Source of the DNA: CAVQGM01 sp963712065
Lineage (GTDB): Bacteria; Actinomycetota; Acidimicrobiia; Acidimicrobiales; Acidimicrobilacustridaceae
Assembly (NCBI GenBank): GCA_963712065.1
Contig: CAVQGM010000002.1
Span: 558,001-622,000 of the forward strand
Length of the DNA: 64,000 bases
Reading direction: 5' to 3'
The notes beneath the pieces were generated by a model. That model saw only the letters and a list, made by a program, of their open reading frames with translations, did no database searches and was not told where the DNA came from. Within the stretch, counting starts at the first letter, position 1; every line of letters starts with the position of its first letter. The position numbers and the translations under genes were made by a program. Below are positions 52,949-61,550 of this stretch, in pieces.

Positions 52949-53752
52949 GTGCGATCAGGGGAGGAGCGCGATGTCGAGCGGCGCCTGGCCGCGGTCGCCG
53001 TGGTGGCGGCGATCTTCGACACCGACGGCGTCCTCACCCGCACCGCGACGGTGCACGCGGCGGCGTGGAAGGTGCTCTTCGACGACTTCCTGCGGGACCG
53101 GGCGGCGCCGGGAGGGCCGTTCGACCCGTTCACGGACGACGATTACCGCCGATACGTGGATGGTATGCCCCGCTACGACGGCGTCCGCCGCTTCCTCGAG
53201 TCCCGGGCCATCGATCTCCCGTCCGGCGCGGCGGACGACCCGCCGGGCGACGGCACCATCGCCGCCCTCGGGAACCGCAAGAACGAGGCGTTCCTCGCCG
53301 AGCTCGACGCCCACGGCGTCGAGGCGTTCGAGACCACCACGGCGTTGCTGCACGAGCTGCGCGAGGCGGGGGTGCGCACCGGTGCCATCTCGGCCAGCGA
53401 GAACTGCGCGTCGGTGCTCGAGCGGGCCGGCATCGCCGACCTGTTCGACGTGCGGGTCGACGGGCTCGACGCCCACGCCCTCGGGCTCCCCGGAAAGCCG
53501 GACCCGGCGATCTTCCTGGAGGCGGCCCGTCGACTCGGGGTCGACCCGTCCGAGGCCGCGGTGATCGAGGACGCCCTCGCCGGCGTCGAGGCGGGGCGGC
53601 GCGGGGGCTTCGGGCTCGTCCTCGGCGTGGCCCGCAACGGCGATCCGCAAGAGATGCTCGACGCCGGCGCCGACGTCGTGGTGGCCGACCTGGGTGAGAT
53701 CCACGTCGACCGCAGCGGGCGCTGGTCGCTGACCGGAGGTGCAGGGCCGTGA
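52949..53752 (+). CDS. HAD-family beta-phosphoglucomutase-like enzyme
   Basis: 267 residues: motif I AAIFDTDGVLTRTATVHAAAW (nucleophile Asp and DxD), cap domain, motif II TGAISASENC, motif III GKPDPAIFLEAARRLG and motif IV AAVIEDALAGVEAG. Beta-PGM turns the beta-glucose-1-phosphate released by GH65 phosphorylases into glucose-6-phosphate. The GH65 gene follows with a 4-nt GTGA overlap, which strongly supports this job. Confidence 0.88.
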   Translation: MRSGEERDVERRLAAVAVVAAIFDTDGVLTRTATVHAAAWKVLFDDFLRDRAAPGGPFDPFTDDDYRRYVDGMPRYDGVRRFLESRAIDLPSGAADDPPGDGTIAALGNRKNEAFLAELDAHGVEAFETTTALLHELREAGVRTGAISASENCASVLERAGIADLFDVRVDGLDAHALGLPGKPDPAIFLEAARRLGVDPSEAAVIEDALAGVEAGRRGGFGLVLGVARNGDPQEMLDAGADVVVADLGEIHVDRSGRWSLTGGAGP

Positions 53753-56154
53753 GCAGGTGGGTGATGACGCGCCAGGGCTTCGTTCCCGAGGAGGAGGGCC
53801 ACCGCGAGGCGCTCGGCACCGTCGGGAACGGGTACTTCGCCACTCGTGGGGCGCTGCCGGAGTCCCGCCACGACGGCGTCCACCACCCCGGCACCTACAT
53901 CGCCGGCGTCTACAACCGGCACGACGACGACGTCGACGGTCGGACCGTGTCGAACGAGAGCCTGGTCAACGCGCCGAACTGGCTTCCCCTCCAGTTCCGC
54001 ATCGACGGCGGCCCGTGGCTCGGGGTCTCGACCGCCGAGCTGCTCGACCACCAGGTCAAGCTCGACATGAACCGCGGCGTGCACACGCGACGCAGCCGGC
54101 TCGCCGACGAGGACGGTCGCATCCTGACCGTGGCCCAGCGGCGGTTCGTGAGCATGCGCGACCCGCACCTCGCCGCGCTCGAGACCACGATCGTCGCCGA
54201 GAACTGGAGCGGCACCCTCGAGGTGCGCAGCGCGCTCGACGGGACGGTGCGCAACGACGGCGTCGCCCGGTACGCCGGCCTCGAGGATGTGCACCTGGCC
54301 CCCGTCGAGGAGAAGGTGGTCACCGGCGACACCGTGCTCCTCGTCGTCGAGACCAACCAGAGCCACATCCGGATCGCCGAGGCCGCCCGCACCCGGCTGC
54401 ATCGCAACGACGGGCTCCTGGAGCTGGAGCCCCGGATCGAGCGCCGACCCGGCTGGATCGCCCAGACGTTCACCGTCGAGGTGGACGAGGGCGACGAGAT
54501 CCGCGTCGAGAAGGTCATCGCCCTGTTCACGTCACGCGACCGCGGCATCGTCGAGCCCGGGGAGGAGGCTGCGGAATGGGCGTCGGTCGTGGCCGGTAAC
54601 TTCGATCGCCTGCTCCGCCGTCACGTGGTCTCCTGGCGCCACATCTGGGGGCGGGTGCGCATCGAGCTCGGCATCGACGGCGACGTCGCCCAGGTGCTGC
54701 ACCTCCACCAGTTCCACCTGCTCCAGACCGTGTCGAACAACTCGGTGGCGCTCGACGTCGGGGTCCCTGCCCGGGGACTGCACGGCGAGGCCTACCGCGG
54801 GCACGTCTTCTGGGACGAGCTGTTCATCCTCCCCTTCCTCAGCCTGCGGCTCCCTCAGCTCGCCCGCGCCCTCCTCCTGTACCGCCACCGGCGCCTCGAC
54901 CGGGCCCGGCAGGCGGCGGCCGCCATCGGGTGCCGGGGAGCCATGTTCCCGTGGCAGAGCGCGGGGAACGGCCGGGAAGAGACCCAGACGATGCACTACA
55001 ACCCCAAGTCGGGACGCTGGTTCCCGGACGCGTCGCACCGGCAGCGCCACGTCAACGCCGCCATCGTCTACAACGTCTGGCACTACTACCAGGCCAGCGG
55101 CGACCTCGACTTCCTCCGGTTCTTCGGCGCCGAGATGATCATCGAGATCGCCCGGTTCTGGTCGTGCCTGGCGAGCTACGACCACGTCACCGACCGCTAC
55201 AGCATCCGCGGCGTCATGGGTCCCGACGAGTTCCACGAGGGCTACCCCGACCGGGAGGAGCCCGGCCTGGACGACAACGCCTACACCAACCTCATGGCGG
55301 TCTGGTGCCTCCTGCGGGCCGCCGAGGTCCTCGAGACGCTTCCGCCGGTCAGCGTCCGGGACCTCCGCGAGCGGCTCTCGCTCACCGAGGACGAGCTCGC
55401 TCGCTGGGAGGAGATCACGCGCCGCATGCGCCTCCACTTCCACGACGGCGTGGTCTCGCAGTTCGCGGGGTACGAGCAGCTCGACGAGCTCGACTGGACC
55501 GACTACGTCGAACGCTACGGCGACATCCACCGGCTCGACCGCATCCTCGAAGCCGAGGGCGACAGTCCCAACCGCTACAAGGTCGCCAAGCAGGCCGACG
55601 TGATGATGCTGTTCTACGTGCTCCCGCCCGAGGAGGTGGAGGCGCTGCTCACGCGGCTCGGCTACGAGTGGGACGACGACCTCGTCGCCCGCAACAGCGC
55701 CTACTACGAGGCCCGCACCGTGCACGGCAGCACGCTCAGCCGGGTCGTGCACGCCTGGATCAACGCCCGTCTCGACCGCAAGCGCTCGTGGGACCTGTTC
55801 ACGTCCGCGCTGCGCAGCGACGTGGACGACATCCAGGGCGGCACCACGGCCGAGGGCATCCACCTGGGCGCCATGGCCGGCACCGTGGACCTGCTCCAGC
55901 GGTGCTACGCCGGGATCGAGGTGCGCCAGGACCGGCTGCGCCTCGATCCGGCCATCCCCGAGGAACTGGGATCGTTGTCGTTCGAGGTCCGCTACCGAGG
56001 TCACGTGGTGCACGTGGATCTCACGACCGACCTCGCCGCCGTGCGCGTCGACCTCGACGAGGGCGCACCGATCACCGTCGACGTCTGCGGCACCGTCCAG
56101 GAGGTCGCGCCGGGCGAGCTGATGGAGGTCGCCCTCACCCCGGCGGACCCCTGA
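53749..56154 (+). CDS. GH65-family disaccharide phosphorylase
   Basis: 801 residues. An N-terminal beta-sandwich (GTVGNGYFATRGALPESRHD) precedes the (alpha/alpha)6 barrel: YRGHVFWDELFILPFL, phosphate-side residues in GAMFPWQSAGNGRE, catalytic Glu in GVMGPDEFHEGYPD, KQADVMMLFYVLP and HGSTLSRVVHAW. A C-terminal beta domain ends it. Members phosphorolyse maltose, trehalose, kojibiose or nigerose. The specificity cannot be fixed by eye. Inverting phosphorolysis yields beta-Glc-1-P for the upstream beta-PGM. Confidence 0.92.
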   Translation: MSRWVMTRQGFVPEEEGHREALGTVGNGYFATRGALPESRHDGVHHPGTYIAGVYNRHDDDVDGRTVSNESLVNAPNWLPLQFRIDGGPWLGVSTAELLDHQVKLDMNRGVHTRRSRLADEDGRILTVAQRRFVSMRDPHLAALETTIVAENWSGTLEVRSALDGTVRNDGVARYAGLEDVHLAPVEEKVVTGDTVLLVVETNQSHIRIAEAARTRLHRNDGLLELEPRIERRPGWIAQTFTVEVDEGDEIRVEKVIALFTSRDRGIVEPGEEAAEWASVVAGNFDRLLRRHVVSWRHIWGRVRIELGIDGDVAQVLHLHQFHLLQTVSNNSVALDVGVPARGLHGEAYRGHVFWDELFILPFLSLRLPQLARALLLYRHRRLDRARQAAAAIGCRGAMFPWQSAGNGREETQTMHYNPKSGRWFPDASHRQRHVNAAIVYNVWHYYQASGDLDFLRFFGAEMIIEIARFWSCLASYDHVTDRYSIRGVMGPDEFHEGYPDREEPGLDDNAYTNLMAVWCLLRAAEVLETLPPVSVRDLRERLSLTEDELARWEEITRRMRLHFHDGVVSQFAGYEQLDELDWTDYVERYGDIHRLDRILEAEGDSPNRYKVAKQADVMMLFYVLPPEEVEALLTRLGYEWDDDLVARNSAYYEARTVHGSTLSRVVHAWINARLDRKRSWDLFTSALRSDVDDIQGGTTAEGIHLGAMAGTVDLLQRCYAGIEVRQDRLRLDPAIPEELGSLSFEVRYRGHVVHVDLTTDLAAVRVDLDEGAPITVDVCGTVQEVAPGELMEVALTPADP

Positions 56155-56190
56155 CCGCCGGAGCATCCGCCGCTCGGCAGGGGTCGCGCC

Positions 56191-56991
56191 TCAGCCGACC
56201 CGGGCGCACTGGCCACCGTCGACGGGGAGCACGACCCCGGTCACGAACTCGGCCTCGTCGGAGGCGAGGTACAGCGCCGCGTGGGCGACGTCCCACCCCG
56301 TGCCCATCCTCCGACGCAGCGGGACCAGCCGGTCGCGTTCGGCCCGGATCTGGTCACGGCTCACCCCCAGGGCGGCCGCCCAGCCGTCGACCGCCATCGG
56401 CGTGTCGATGAGCCCGGGCATCACCGCGTTGACCCGCACCCCGAACCCGGCGTTCTCGATGGCCAGCTCCTGGGTGAGCGCGTTCACCCCCGCCTTCGCC
56501 GTCTTGTAGGCGACGATCGGGACGCTGCACACCGCCGCCGCCGAGGACACGTTGACGACGGCGCCGGACTCCTGGGCGCGCATCGTCGGCAGGACGTGCT
56601 TGCAGGTGAGCCACATGCCCCGGAGATCCACCTGGTGGATCCGATCCCAGCTCTCGATCGTCAGGTCGAGCGCGCCGCCGTCACCGGCGCCGATCCCGAC
56701 GTTGTTGTGGAGCACGTCGATGCGGCCGAAGCGCGCCACCGCCGCCTCGGCCATCGCCTGGCAGTCGTCCTCGCGACGAACGTCGGCCTCGAGACTCTCC
56801 GCTTCACCGCCCTCGCCGGCGATCAGGTCGCAGGTCTCCTGCGCCGACTCGAGCCGGCGGTCGACGGCGAGGACCCGTGCGCCCTCCCTGGCGAACCGCA
56901 GCGCCACCGCCCGTCCGTTCCCGATGGTCTCACCCGGGGTCTGTCCGGCGCCCACGACGACGGCCACCTTCCCGGCGAGCCGGCCGCTCAT
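56191..56991 (-). CDS. Short-chain dehydrogenase/reductase
   Basis: 266 residues of classical SDR: GKVAVVVGAGQTPGETIGNGRAVAL, a variant of the TGxxxGxG motif with an insertion as in some actinobacterial SDRs. Also NNVGIGAG (NNAG-type), active-site Ser in VNVSSAAAV, YKTAKAGVNAL (YxxxK) and a C-terminal LPVDGGQCARVG. Residue Asp in VLAVDRRLE suggests NAD(H). It overlaps the CMD gene by ATGA. Confidence 0.88.
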   Translation of the reverse strand: MSGRLAGKVAVVVGAGQTPGETIGNGRAVALRFAREGARVLAVDRRLESAQETCDLIAGEGGEAESLEADVRREDDCQAMAEAAVARFGRIDVLHNNVGIGAGDGGALDLTIESWDRIHQVDLRGMWLTCKHVLPTMRAQESGAVVNVSSAAAVCSVPIVAYKTAKAGVNALTQELAIENAGFGVRVNAVMPGLIDTPMAVDGWAAALGVSRDQIRAERDRLVPLRRRMGTGWDVAHAALYLASDEAEFVTGVVLPVDGGQCARVG

Positions 56992-57527
56992 GCCGGGAAA
57001 CCGGGCACGCCCGGGTCGCGCTCGACGCCGCAGGAGTTGAGCGCCATCGACACCAGCACGTACTGCCCGACGGTGAAGATCAGGTCGAGGAGCTGGCGGG
57101 TGTCCAGCCAGGTCGTCAGCACGTCCCACGTGGCGTCGCTCAGGCGGTGGTCGTCGATCAGCTCGTCCGCGGCCACCAACACCGTCCGCTCCTGCGCCGA
57201 CCAGCCGTCCGTTCCCGGTCCTGCGGTGACGCGCCGGATCTCGTCGTCGGTGATGCCCGCGTCACGGGCGATCACCGTGTGCTGGCCGAACTCGTAGTCC
57301 GAGCCGCAACGCCACCCCGTGCGGAGGATGACGAGCTCACGCGTCCTCGGATCGAGCGTCGAGCCCAACAGGACGTGGCTGCCGAGCCCGAGCCAGCGCC
57401 GGAGCAGCACCGGATGGTGGGCGAGGGTCCGGAAGATGTTGAGCTCGCCGAGCTGCTCCATGAGCGCGGCGGTGTCGTCGTCCCAGTCGGCCTCGGTGGT
57501 GGGGGCCAGGCGTGGCATGTCGGGCAT
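56988..57527 (-). CDS. Carboxymuconolactone decarboxylase/AhpD-family protein
   Basis: 179 residues, all-alpha. The central part ELVILRTGWRCGSDYEFGQHTVIARDAGI matches the CMD family, but the AhpD CxxC pair is not present: only one Cys stands before the His (CGSDYEFGQH), so peroxiredoxin-reductase activity is unlikely. ATG 57527 has GGAGGG upstream. It is coupled to the SDR gene, so the two may act on one cyclic ketone or lactone substrate. Confidence 0.85.
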   Translation of the reverse strand: MPDMPRLAPTTEADWDDDTAALMEQLGELNIFRTLAHHPVLLRRWLGLGSHVLLGSTLDPRTRELVILRTGWRCGSDYEFGQHTVIARDAGITDDEIRRVTAGPGTDGWSAQERTVLVAADELIDDHRLSDATWDVLTTWLDTRQLLDLIFTVGQYVLVSMALNSCGVERDPGVPGFPA

Positions 57528-57633
57528 CGTGCCCTCCTCGGGTGATGGGGGCCCACGTCGTCGACGACGTCGGTCGCTCATCATCGCTCGTCCCCCGGGC
57601 GACGGGCCCGATGACCCTCGGGCGCAGACGCCC

Positions 57634-58104
57634 TCAGCGGGTTCGGCCCAGGGTGACGGGCTCGGCGCCGGCGTCGGGGGCGCAGCACGTCGCCACCTTG
57701 CCCTCGCCCTCCCCCTCGGGCACGACCTCGTCGGTGAGCTGCTCGGCGTCGCCCGTCTTGACGTACCACTCCCAACGGGCGCCATCGGGGTCGGTGACCC
57801 ACGTCTCGACCTTGGTGGCGTAGCAGCAGACCGTGTCGTCGACGCCCGTGGTCTCGAGGCCCGTGTCGGAGAGGCGGGCCTCGGCGGCCTCGACCTCGTC
57901 GGGGTGGTCGGTCTCGACGCCGAGGTGGTTGAGGGTCGCCCCTTCCGGGCCCTCGAACAGCACGAGCTTGAGGGGAGGGTCGGCGATCTCGAAGTTGGCG
58001 TAGCCGGGCTTGCGCTTGGCCGGCTCGGTGGCGAAGAGCCTGGTGTAGAAGTCGACGGCCTGGTCGATGTCGGTGACGTTGAGGGCGAGCTGGACGCGTG
58101 CCAC
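57634..58104 (-). CDS. CadI/ArsI-family VOC protein (C-As lyase-like)
   Basis: 156 residues, VOC fold: VQLALNVTDIDQAVDFYTRLF, LNHLGVETDHPDEV, and the family-specific VCCYATKVETWVTDPDG, where the CCYA pair binds trivalent organoarsenicals or Cd in ArsI/CadI, then RWEWYVKTGDAE. A second Cys pair (VATCCAPDAG) lies at the end. ArsI oxidatively cleaves methylarsenite. GTG 58104 has GGAGGT five bases upstream. It is divergent from an ArsR gene, with the operator region between. Confidence 0.87.
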   Translation of the reverse strand: MARVQLALNVTDIDQAVDFYTRLFATEPAKRKPGYANFEIADPPLKLVLFEGPEGATLNHLGVETDHPDEVEAAEARLSDTGLETTGVDDTVCCYATKVETWVTDPDGARWEWYVKTGDAEQLTDEVVPEGEGEGKVATCCAPDAGAEPVTLGRTR

Positions 58105-58125
58105 GGGGACCTCCGGTTAGGGTGT

Positions 58126-58141
58126 ATCGATCATGGTCGAT
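58126..58141. promoter_or_regulatory. Possible ArsR operator
   Basis: ATCGA-N6-TCGAT inverted repeat in the 120-bp gap between the divergent CadI/ArsI and ArsR genes. AT-rich ACTGTCAATTTGTC follows at about 58170-58183 and may hold promoter elements. Assignment is by position only. Confidence 0.4.
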
Positions 58142-58224
58142 CTGACGGGCACTCTACCAACAGATCGACGACTGTCAATTTGTCGGTGGCCACCGGTCGC
58201 CCGAGCGGGGGAGCGAGGTTCGCG

Positions 58225-58554
58225 ATGAAGGCCGAGCCGTTCGAGGGGTGTTGCCCACCGGTGACCGCCGGCGTGCTCGACGAGGCCGACGCCGAGGAGT
58301 TGGCCGGGGCGTTCAAGGTGCTCGCCGATCCGGCCCGTCTTCGGCTGCTGTCGCTGGTCGCGGCGTCGACGTCCGGCGAGGCTTGCGCATGCGACCTGGT
58401 CGAGCCGATCGGGCGAAGCCAGCCGACGGTGTCGCACCACCTGTCGGTCCTCGTCGACGCCGGCTTGCTGTCCCGGGAGAAGCGGGGCCGGTGGGCGTGG
58501 TACCGGCTGGTGCCCGACCGCCTCGAGGCGCTGCGGTCGGTGCTGGCGCCGTAG
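58225..58554 (+). CDS. arsR: ArsR-family metalloregulator
   Basis: 109 residues. Winged helix: LAGAFKVLADPARLRLLSLV, recognition helix IGRSQPTVSHHLSVLVDAGL, wing SREKRGRWAWYRL. The sensor pair is in GEACACDLVE (alpha-3 type CxC), and N-terminal Cys in EGCCPPV may be a third ligand, as in actinobacterial arsenic sensors. ATG 58225 has GGGGGAG upstream. It would repress the divergent CadI/ArsI gene and itself until As(III) binds. Confidence 0.9.
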   Translation: MKAEPFEGCCPPVTAGVLDEADAEELAGAFKVLADPARLRLLSLVAASTSGEACACDLVEPIGRSQPTVSHHLSVLVDAGLLSREKRGRWAWYRLVPDRLEALRSVLAP

Positions 58555-58571
58555 CGCCGAGGGCACGCTGC

Positions 58572-58997
58572 TCAGCCGGCGGTGGCCGGCAGGTCGAGCG
58601 ACGCGACGAGTTGGCGGATCCGGCGGTCGATCTCGTCGCGGATGGGACGCACCGCCTCGACGCCGCGGCCGGCGGGATCGTCGAGCTGCCAGTCCTCGTA
58701 GCGCTTGCCCGGGTAGATGGGGCAGGCATCGCCGCACCCCATCGTGATGACCACGTCCGAGGCCTGCACCGCAGCGTCCTCGAGCCGCTTCGGGCGGGCC
58801 CCGGCGGCCCGCAGGTCGAGGCCGAGCTCGGCCATGGCCTCGACGACGGCGGGGTTGATGTCGTCGGCGGGGGCCGACCCGGCCGACCGCACCACGACCC
58901 GGTCACCGGCGTGGTGGGCGAGCAGGGCGGCGGCCATCTGTGAGCGTCCGGCGTTGTGGACGCAGACGAACAGGACCTCGGGACGGGTATCGCTCAT
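58572..58997 (-). CDS. arsC: Arsenate reductase, LMW-phosphatase type
   Basis: 141 residues. The active site LFVCVHNAGRSQMA carries the CX5R-S loop that attacks arsenate. VITMGCGDACPIYPG supplies the two resolving Cys of the thioredoxin/mycothiol-coupled class. The product arsenite leaves the cell via the coupled aquaporin. ATG 58997 overlaps the aquaporin stop (ATGA). The gene converges with ArsR, 17 bp apart. Confidence 0.92.
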   Translation of the reverse strand: MSDTRPEVLFVCVHNAGRSQMAAALLAHHAGDRVVVRSAGSAPADDINPAVVEAMAELGLDLRAAGARPKRLEDAAVQASDVVITMGCGDACPIYPGKRYEDWQLDDPAGRGVEAVRPIRDEIDRRIRQLVASLDLPATAG

Positions 58998-59743
58998 GAG
59001 GAGGGCTCCGACGCGTCGTGGGGGTAGAAGAGGCGCACCAGTCCGAACGCGATCGTCATGCCGACGAGCTGCATCACGATGAACATCGGTGCCGACGACG
59101 GTGCGATGCCGGCGAAGGTGTCGGACAAGGTGCGGGCGATCGTGACCGCCGGGTTGGCGAAGCTGGTCGACGACGTGAACCAGTAGGCGCCGCCGATCCA
59201 TGCCGCCACCGCGAACGGCACCACGTTGGCCCGCCCGGTCCGTACGCAGCCCTGGATCACCAGCAGCAGGGTGACGGTGGCGACGACCTCGGAGAGCCAG
59301 AGGGCGGGTGACGACCGGTCCTTCGTGGACAGGTTGACCGCCGGGAGCTCGAACATGAGGTTGACCAGCATCGCCCCGAGGCAGCCGCCGGTCACCTGGG
59401 CGACGACGTAGAGGCCCGTGTCGCGGCTGGTGGTGGTGCCGAGCACCCGGTCGAGCAGCGTGACCACCGGGTTGAAGTGGGCGCCCGAGACCGCGCCGAA
59501 CATCAGGATGAGGCCCACCAGCGCGCCCGCGGTGGCGACGGCGTTCTGGAGCAGCTGCAAGCCGACGTCGCCACTCGAGAGCCGACTGGCGGCGATGCCG
59601 GAGCCGATCACGGCGACGATCAGCATGGCCGTGCCGAACGCCTCGGCGACGAGGCGCCGGGCCAGGTCGACGCGGAGGAAGCCGGTGCCCGTCTCCGGCT
59701 CGAGCGCCAGCTCGGTGTCGTCGGGGACGACCTCGTCGGTCAC
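58994..59743 (-). CDS. Aquaglyceroporin of arsenic operon (AqpS-like)
   Basis: 249 residues, six TM helices plus the two half-helices: SGAHFNPVVTLLD and SFANPAVTIAR (NPV and NPA boxes). MIP channels in ars operons let arsenite flow out after arsenate reduction. It lies between an ArsR-ArsC fusion gene (GTGA overlap) and arsC (ATGA overlap), so all three are one transcript. The N-terminal 30 residues are acidic and unusual. No ArsB or Acr3 pump is seen nearby. Confidence 0.88.
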   Translation of the reverse strand: MTDEVVPDDTELALEPETGTGFLRVDLARRLVAEAFGTAMLIVAVIGSGIAASRLSSGDVGLQLLQNAVATAGALVGLILMFGAVSGAHFNPVVTLLDRVLGTTTSRDTGLYVVAQVTGGCLGAMLVNLMFELPAVNLSTKDRSSPALWLSEVVATVTLLLVIQGCVRTGRANVVPFAVAAWIGGAYWFTSSTSFANPAVTIARTLSDTFAGIAPSSAPMFIVMQLVGMTIAFGLVRLFYPHDASEPSS

Positions 59744-60432
59744 GACGACGCTCCCGAGGCGTCGACCAGGGCGTCGATGCGCTGGGACAGCTCGGCCACC
59801 ACCCGGTCGAACGCCGCCTTCGTGCCCGTGGGCACCGGATCGGTGATCGACCAGTGCAACCAGGCGTCGTCCGGTTCGAGCTCCTCGTGGGCCTGGTCGC
59901 ACACGGTGACGACGAGCGCCGGGTAGGCATCGACGTCGGCCAGGTCGTGGGGGACCGAGGCCGCCAGGTCGAGCCCGACGCGCCGGGCGGCGGCGACCGC
60001 CCCGGGATGGACGCGCGCCGCCGGACGGGTGCCGGCCGAGGCGGCGTCCTCGCCCGTGGCCCGTCGCCACAACGCCGCCGCCAACGGGGATCGGGCCGAG
60101 TTGGCGGAGCAGACGAACAGCGCCGGTCCCGGCCGCACGGGCGAGCCGGGGGCGAGGCCCTCCAGCGCATCCCGGTGCAGGTGGACGTAGCGGCGGCGCC
60201 CGTCGCCACTCGACCGCGAACGCTCGATCAGGCCGACCCGGGTCAGCACGTCGAGGTGGTGGGCGAGCAGGTTCGACTCGAGGCCGAGGCGGCGACGGAG
60301 CTCGACGGGGGAGCGGTCCGACGTGGACAGCTCATCGGCGATCGCCAGGCGCACCGGGTCGCCCAGCGCGGCGTGGCGAGCCGCCCGCTCGTCGACGTTG
60401 CGGTCACGAACCATCGCCCGGCAGACTCTCAC
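59740..60432 (-). CDS. ArsR-ArsC fusion protein
   Basis: 230 residues. Residues 15-95 form an ArsR winged helix (ALGDPVRLAIADELSTSDRS, LRRRLGLESNLLAHHLDVL, SSGDGRRRYVHLH). Residues 100-225 form an LMW-phosphatase/arsenate-reductase domain with ALFVCSANSARSPLAAALW (CX5RS loop) and LVVTVCDQAHEEL. The second half lacks the CxxAC resolving pair, so it may sense or bind oxyanions rather than reduce them. Start GTG 60432, or ATG 60414. TTGACTCAA lies just upstream as a short palindrome. Confidence 0.85.
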   Translation of the reverse strand: MRVCRAMVRDRNVDERAARHAALGDPVRLAIADELSTSDRSPVELRRRLGLESNLLAHHLDVLTRVGLIERSRSSGDGRRRYVHLHRDALEGLAPGSPVRPGPALFVCSANSARSPLAAALWRRATGEDAASAGTRPAARVHPGAVAAARRVGLDLAASVPHDLADVDAYPALVVTVCDQAHEELEPDDAWLHWSITDPVPTGTKAAFDRVVAELSQRIDALVDASGASS

Positions 60433-60526
60433 TCTCCCGGTATTGAGTCAACAAGCAGTGAGGTACTCGGCTCCGGCGAGCGGAGCGGACGGTCCGGCGC
60501 CGACGCCACGTGGGAGACTCGGCGGC

Positions 60527-60793
60527 ATGATCCGCCGTCGCGTCCTCGTCGTCGGGCGTGTCCAGGGGGTCTGGTACCGGGATGCCTGCCGGCGGGAGGC
60601 GACGTCCCGGGGTGTGGCCGGGTGGGTCCGGAACCTCGACGACGGTCGGGTCGAGGCGACGTTCGAGGGGCCGGCCGAGTCGGTGTCGTCCATGGTGGCG
60701 TGGTGCCGGGTCGGCCCGCCCCGTGCGGTCGTGACCGCGGTCGAGGTCGTCGACGAGGAGCCGATCGGCGCCACCGGCTTCCGCCTGCGGTAG
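60527..60793 (+). CDS. acyP: Acylphosphatase
   Basis: 88 residues: RRRVLVVGRVQGVWYRDACR has the VxGxVQGVxxR phosphate loop with the catalytic Arg. GVAGWVRNLDDGRVEATFEG has the catalytic Asn. A typical length for the family. It hydrolyses acyl phosphates such as acetyl phosphate or 1,3-bisphosphoglycerate. Starts at ATG 60527, divergent from the ArsR-ArsC gene. Confidence 0.93.
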   Translation: MIRRRVLVVGRVQGVWYRDACRREATSRGVAGWVRNLDDGRVEATFEGPAESVSSMVAWCRVGPPRAVVTAVEVVDEEPIGATGFRLR

Positions 60794-60826
60794 CGAGGCG
60801 CGGTCGGGTGCTCGGGTCGCGCCCGG

Positions 60827-61219
60827 TCAGGGACTGATCACCGCGAACGTCGCCGACGCCGTCGCGATCAGGCGTCGGTCGCCGTCGACGACCCGTCCCT
60901 CGAGGTGCACCACCGTCCGGCCCTGCTTCAAGACGTCGACGTCGGCCACGAGTGGACCGCCGGCGGCCGGCCGGACGAACCGGAGCTGCACGTCGACCGA
61001 CGCGCAGTACCGACCGTCGGGGAGCACGGACATCGTCGCCGCGCCCATCGCCGTGTCGACCATGGCGAACAGGACGGCGCCGTGCACGACGCCGTTGGGG
61101 TTGCGGTGCCGGTCGTCGACCGTGAGCGAGGCCGTGGCCGAGCCTTCGCCGGTGCTCTCCACCGCCATGCCCAGGAACTCACGGAGCGCGAACTGGCCGT
61201 ACTCGGGATCCGGGGGCAT
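60827..61219 (-). CDS. PaaI-type hotdog-fold thioesterase
   Basis: 130 residues: RHRNPNGVVHGAVLFAMVDTAMG is the PaaI/YdiI signature (HG and Asp of the active site), and VDVQLRFVRPAAGGPLVADV is the second core strand. Acts on small aromatic or aliphatic acyl-CoA. ATG 61219 lacks a clear ribosome binding site. A single gene converging on acylphosphatase. Confidence 0.88.
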   Translation of the reverse strand: MPPDPEYGQFALREFLGMAVESTGEGSATASLTVDDRHRNPNGVVHGAVLFAMVDTAMGAATMSVLPDGRYCASVDVQLRFVRPAAGGPLVADVDVLKQGRTVVHLEGRVVDGDRRLIATASATFAVISP

Positions 61220-61260
61220 CGCGCCAGCCTGACGGGCGGTCGGCGCCGCGGGCAAGCCGA

Positions 61261-61327
61261 CGACTCGACGACTCGACGACTCGACGGGGCGGCTACGACC
61301 GCGGGGCGGCTACGACCGCGGGGCGGC
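61261..61327. repeat. Compound short tandem repeat
   Basis: Three copies of CGACTCGA (61261-61284) are followed by two copies of a 17-bp unit CGGGGCGGCTACGACCG plus nine bases of a third. The array runs into the last codons of the membrane-peptide gene and lies in the gap to the thioesterase gene. Confidence 0.9.
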
Positions 61328-61543
61328 GTCGCGTTCGTCACGGGACACGGGGTCTCCTCGCCGTGTCGGGGGCGGGAGCGCGCAAGCGCCGGAGGTGCCC
61401 CTGACGCGGCCGAGCACGACGATGCCGGTGACGGTCACACCGGCGGCGAGCAGGCCCGCGAGGTCGTTGCCGGTGAGGACCGACACGGTGACGGCGACGA
61501 GGAGTGCGGGCCAGAGCAGGCCGGCCAGGCGGCACGTGTCCAT
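61310..61543 (-). CDS. Small two-TM protein in a CsoR-type operon
   Basis: 77 residues. The helices are LLWPALLVAVTVSVLTG and LLAAGVTVTGIVVLG. The tail SGACALPPPTRR resembles the end of the MerE-like protein (GGACPLPPP), which suggests a related metal function although CPC is absent. ATG 61543 starts 7 nt after the upstream gene. The end overlaps a tandem repeat. Confidence 0.6.
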   Translation of the reverse strand: MDTCRLAGLLWPALLVAVTVSVLTGNDLAGLLAAGVTVTGIVVLGRVRGTSGACALPPPTRRGDPVSRDERDAAPRS

Positions 61544-61550
61544 GTGGGGC

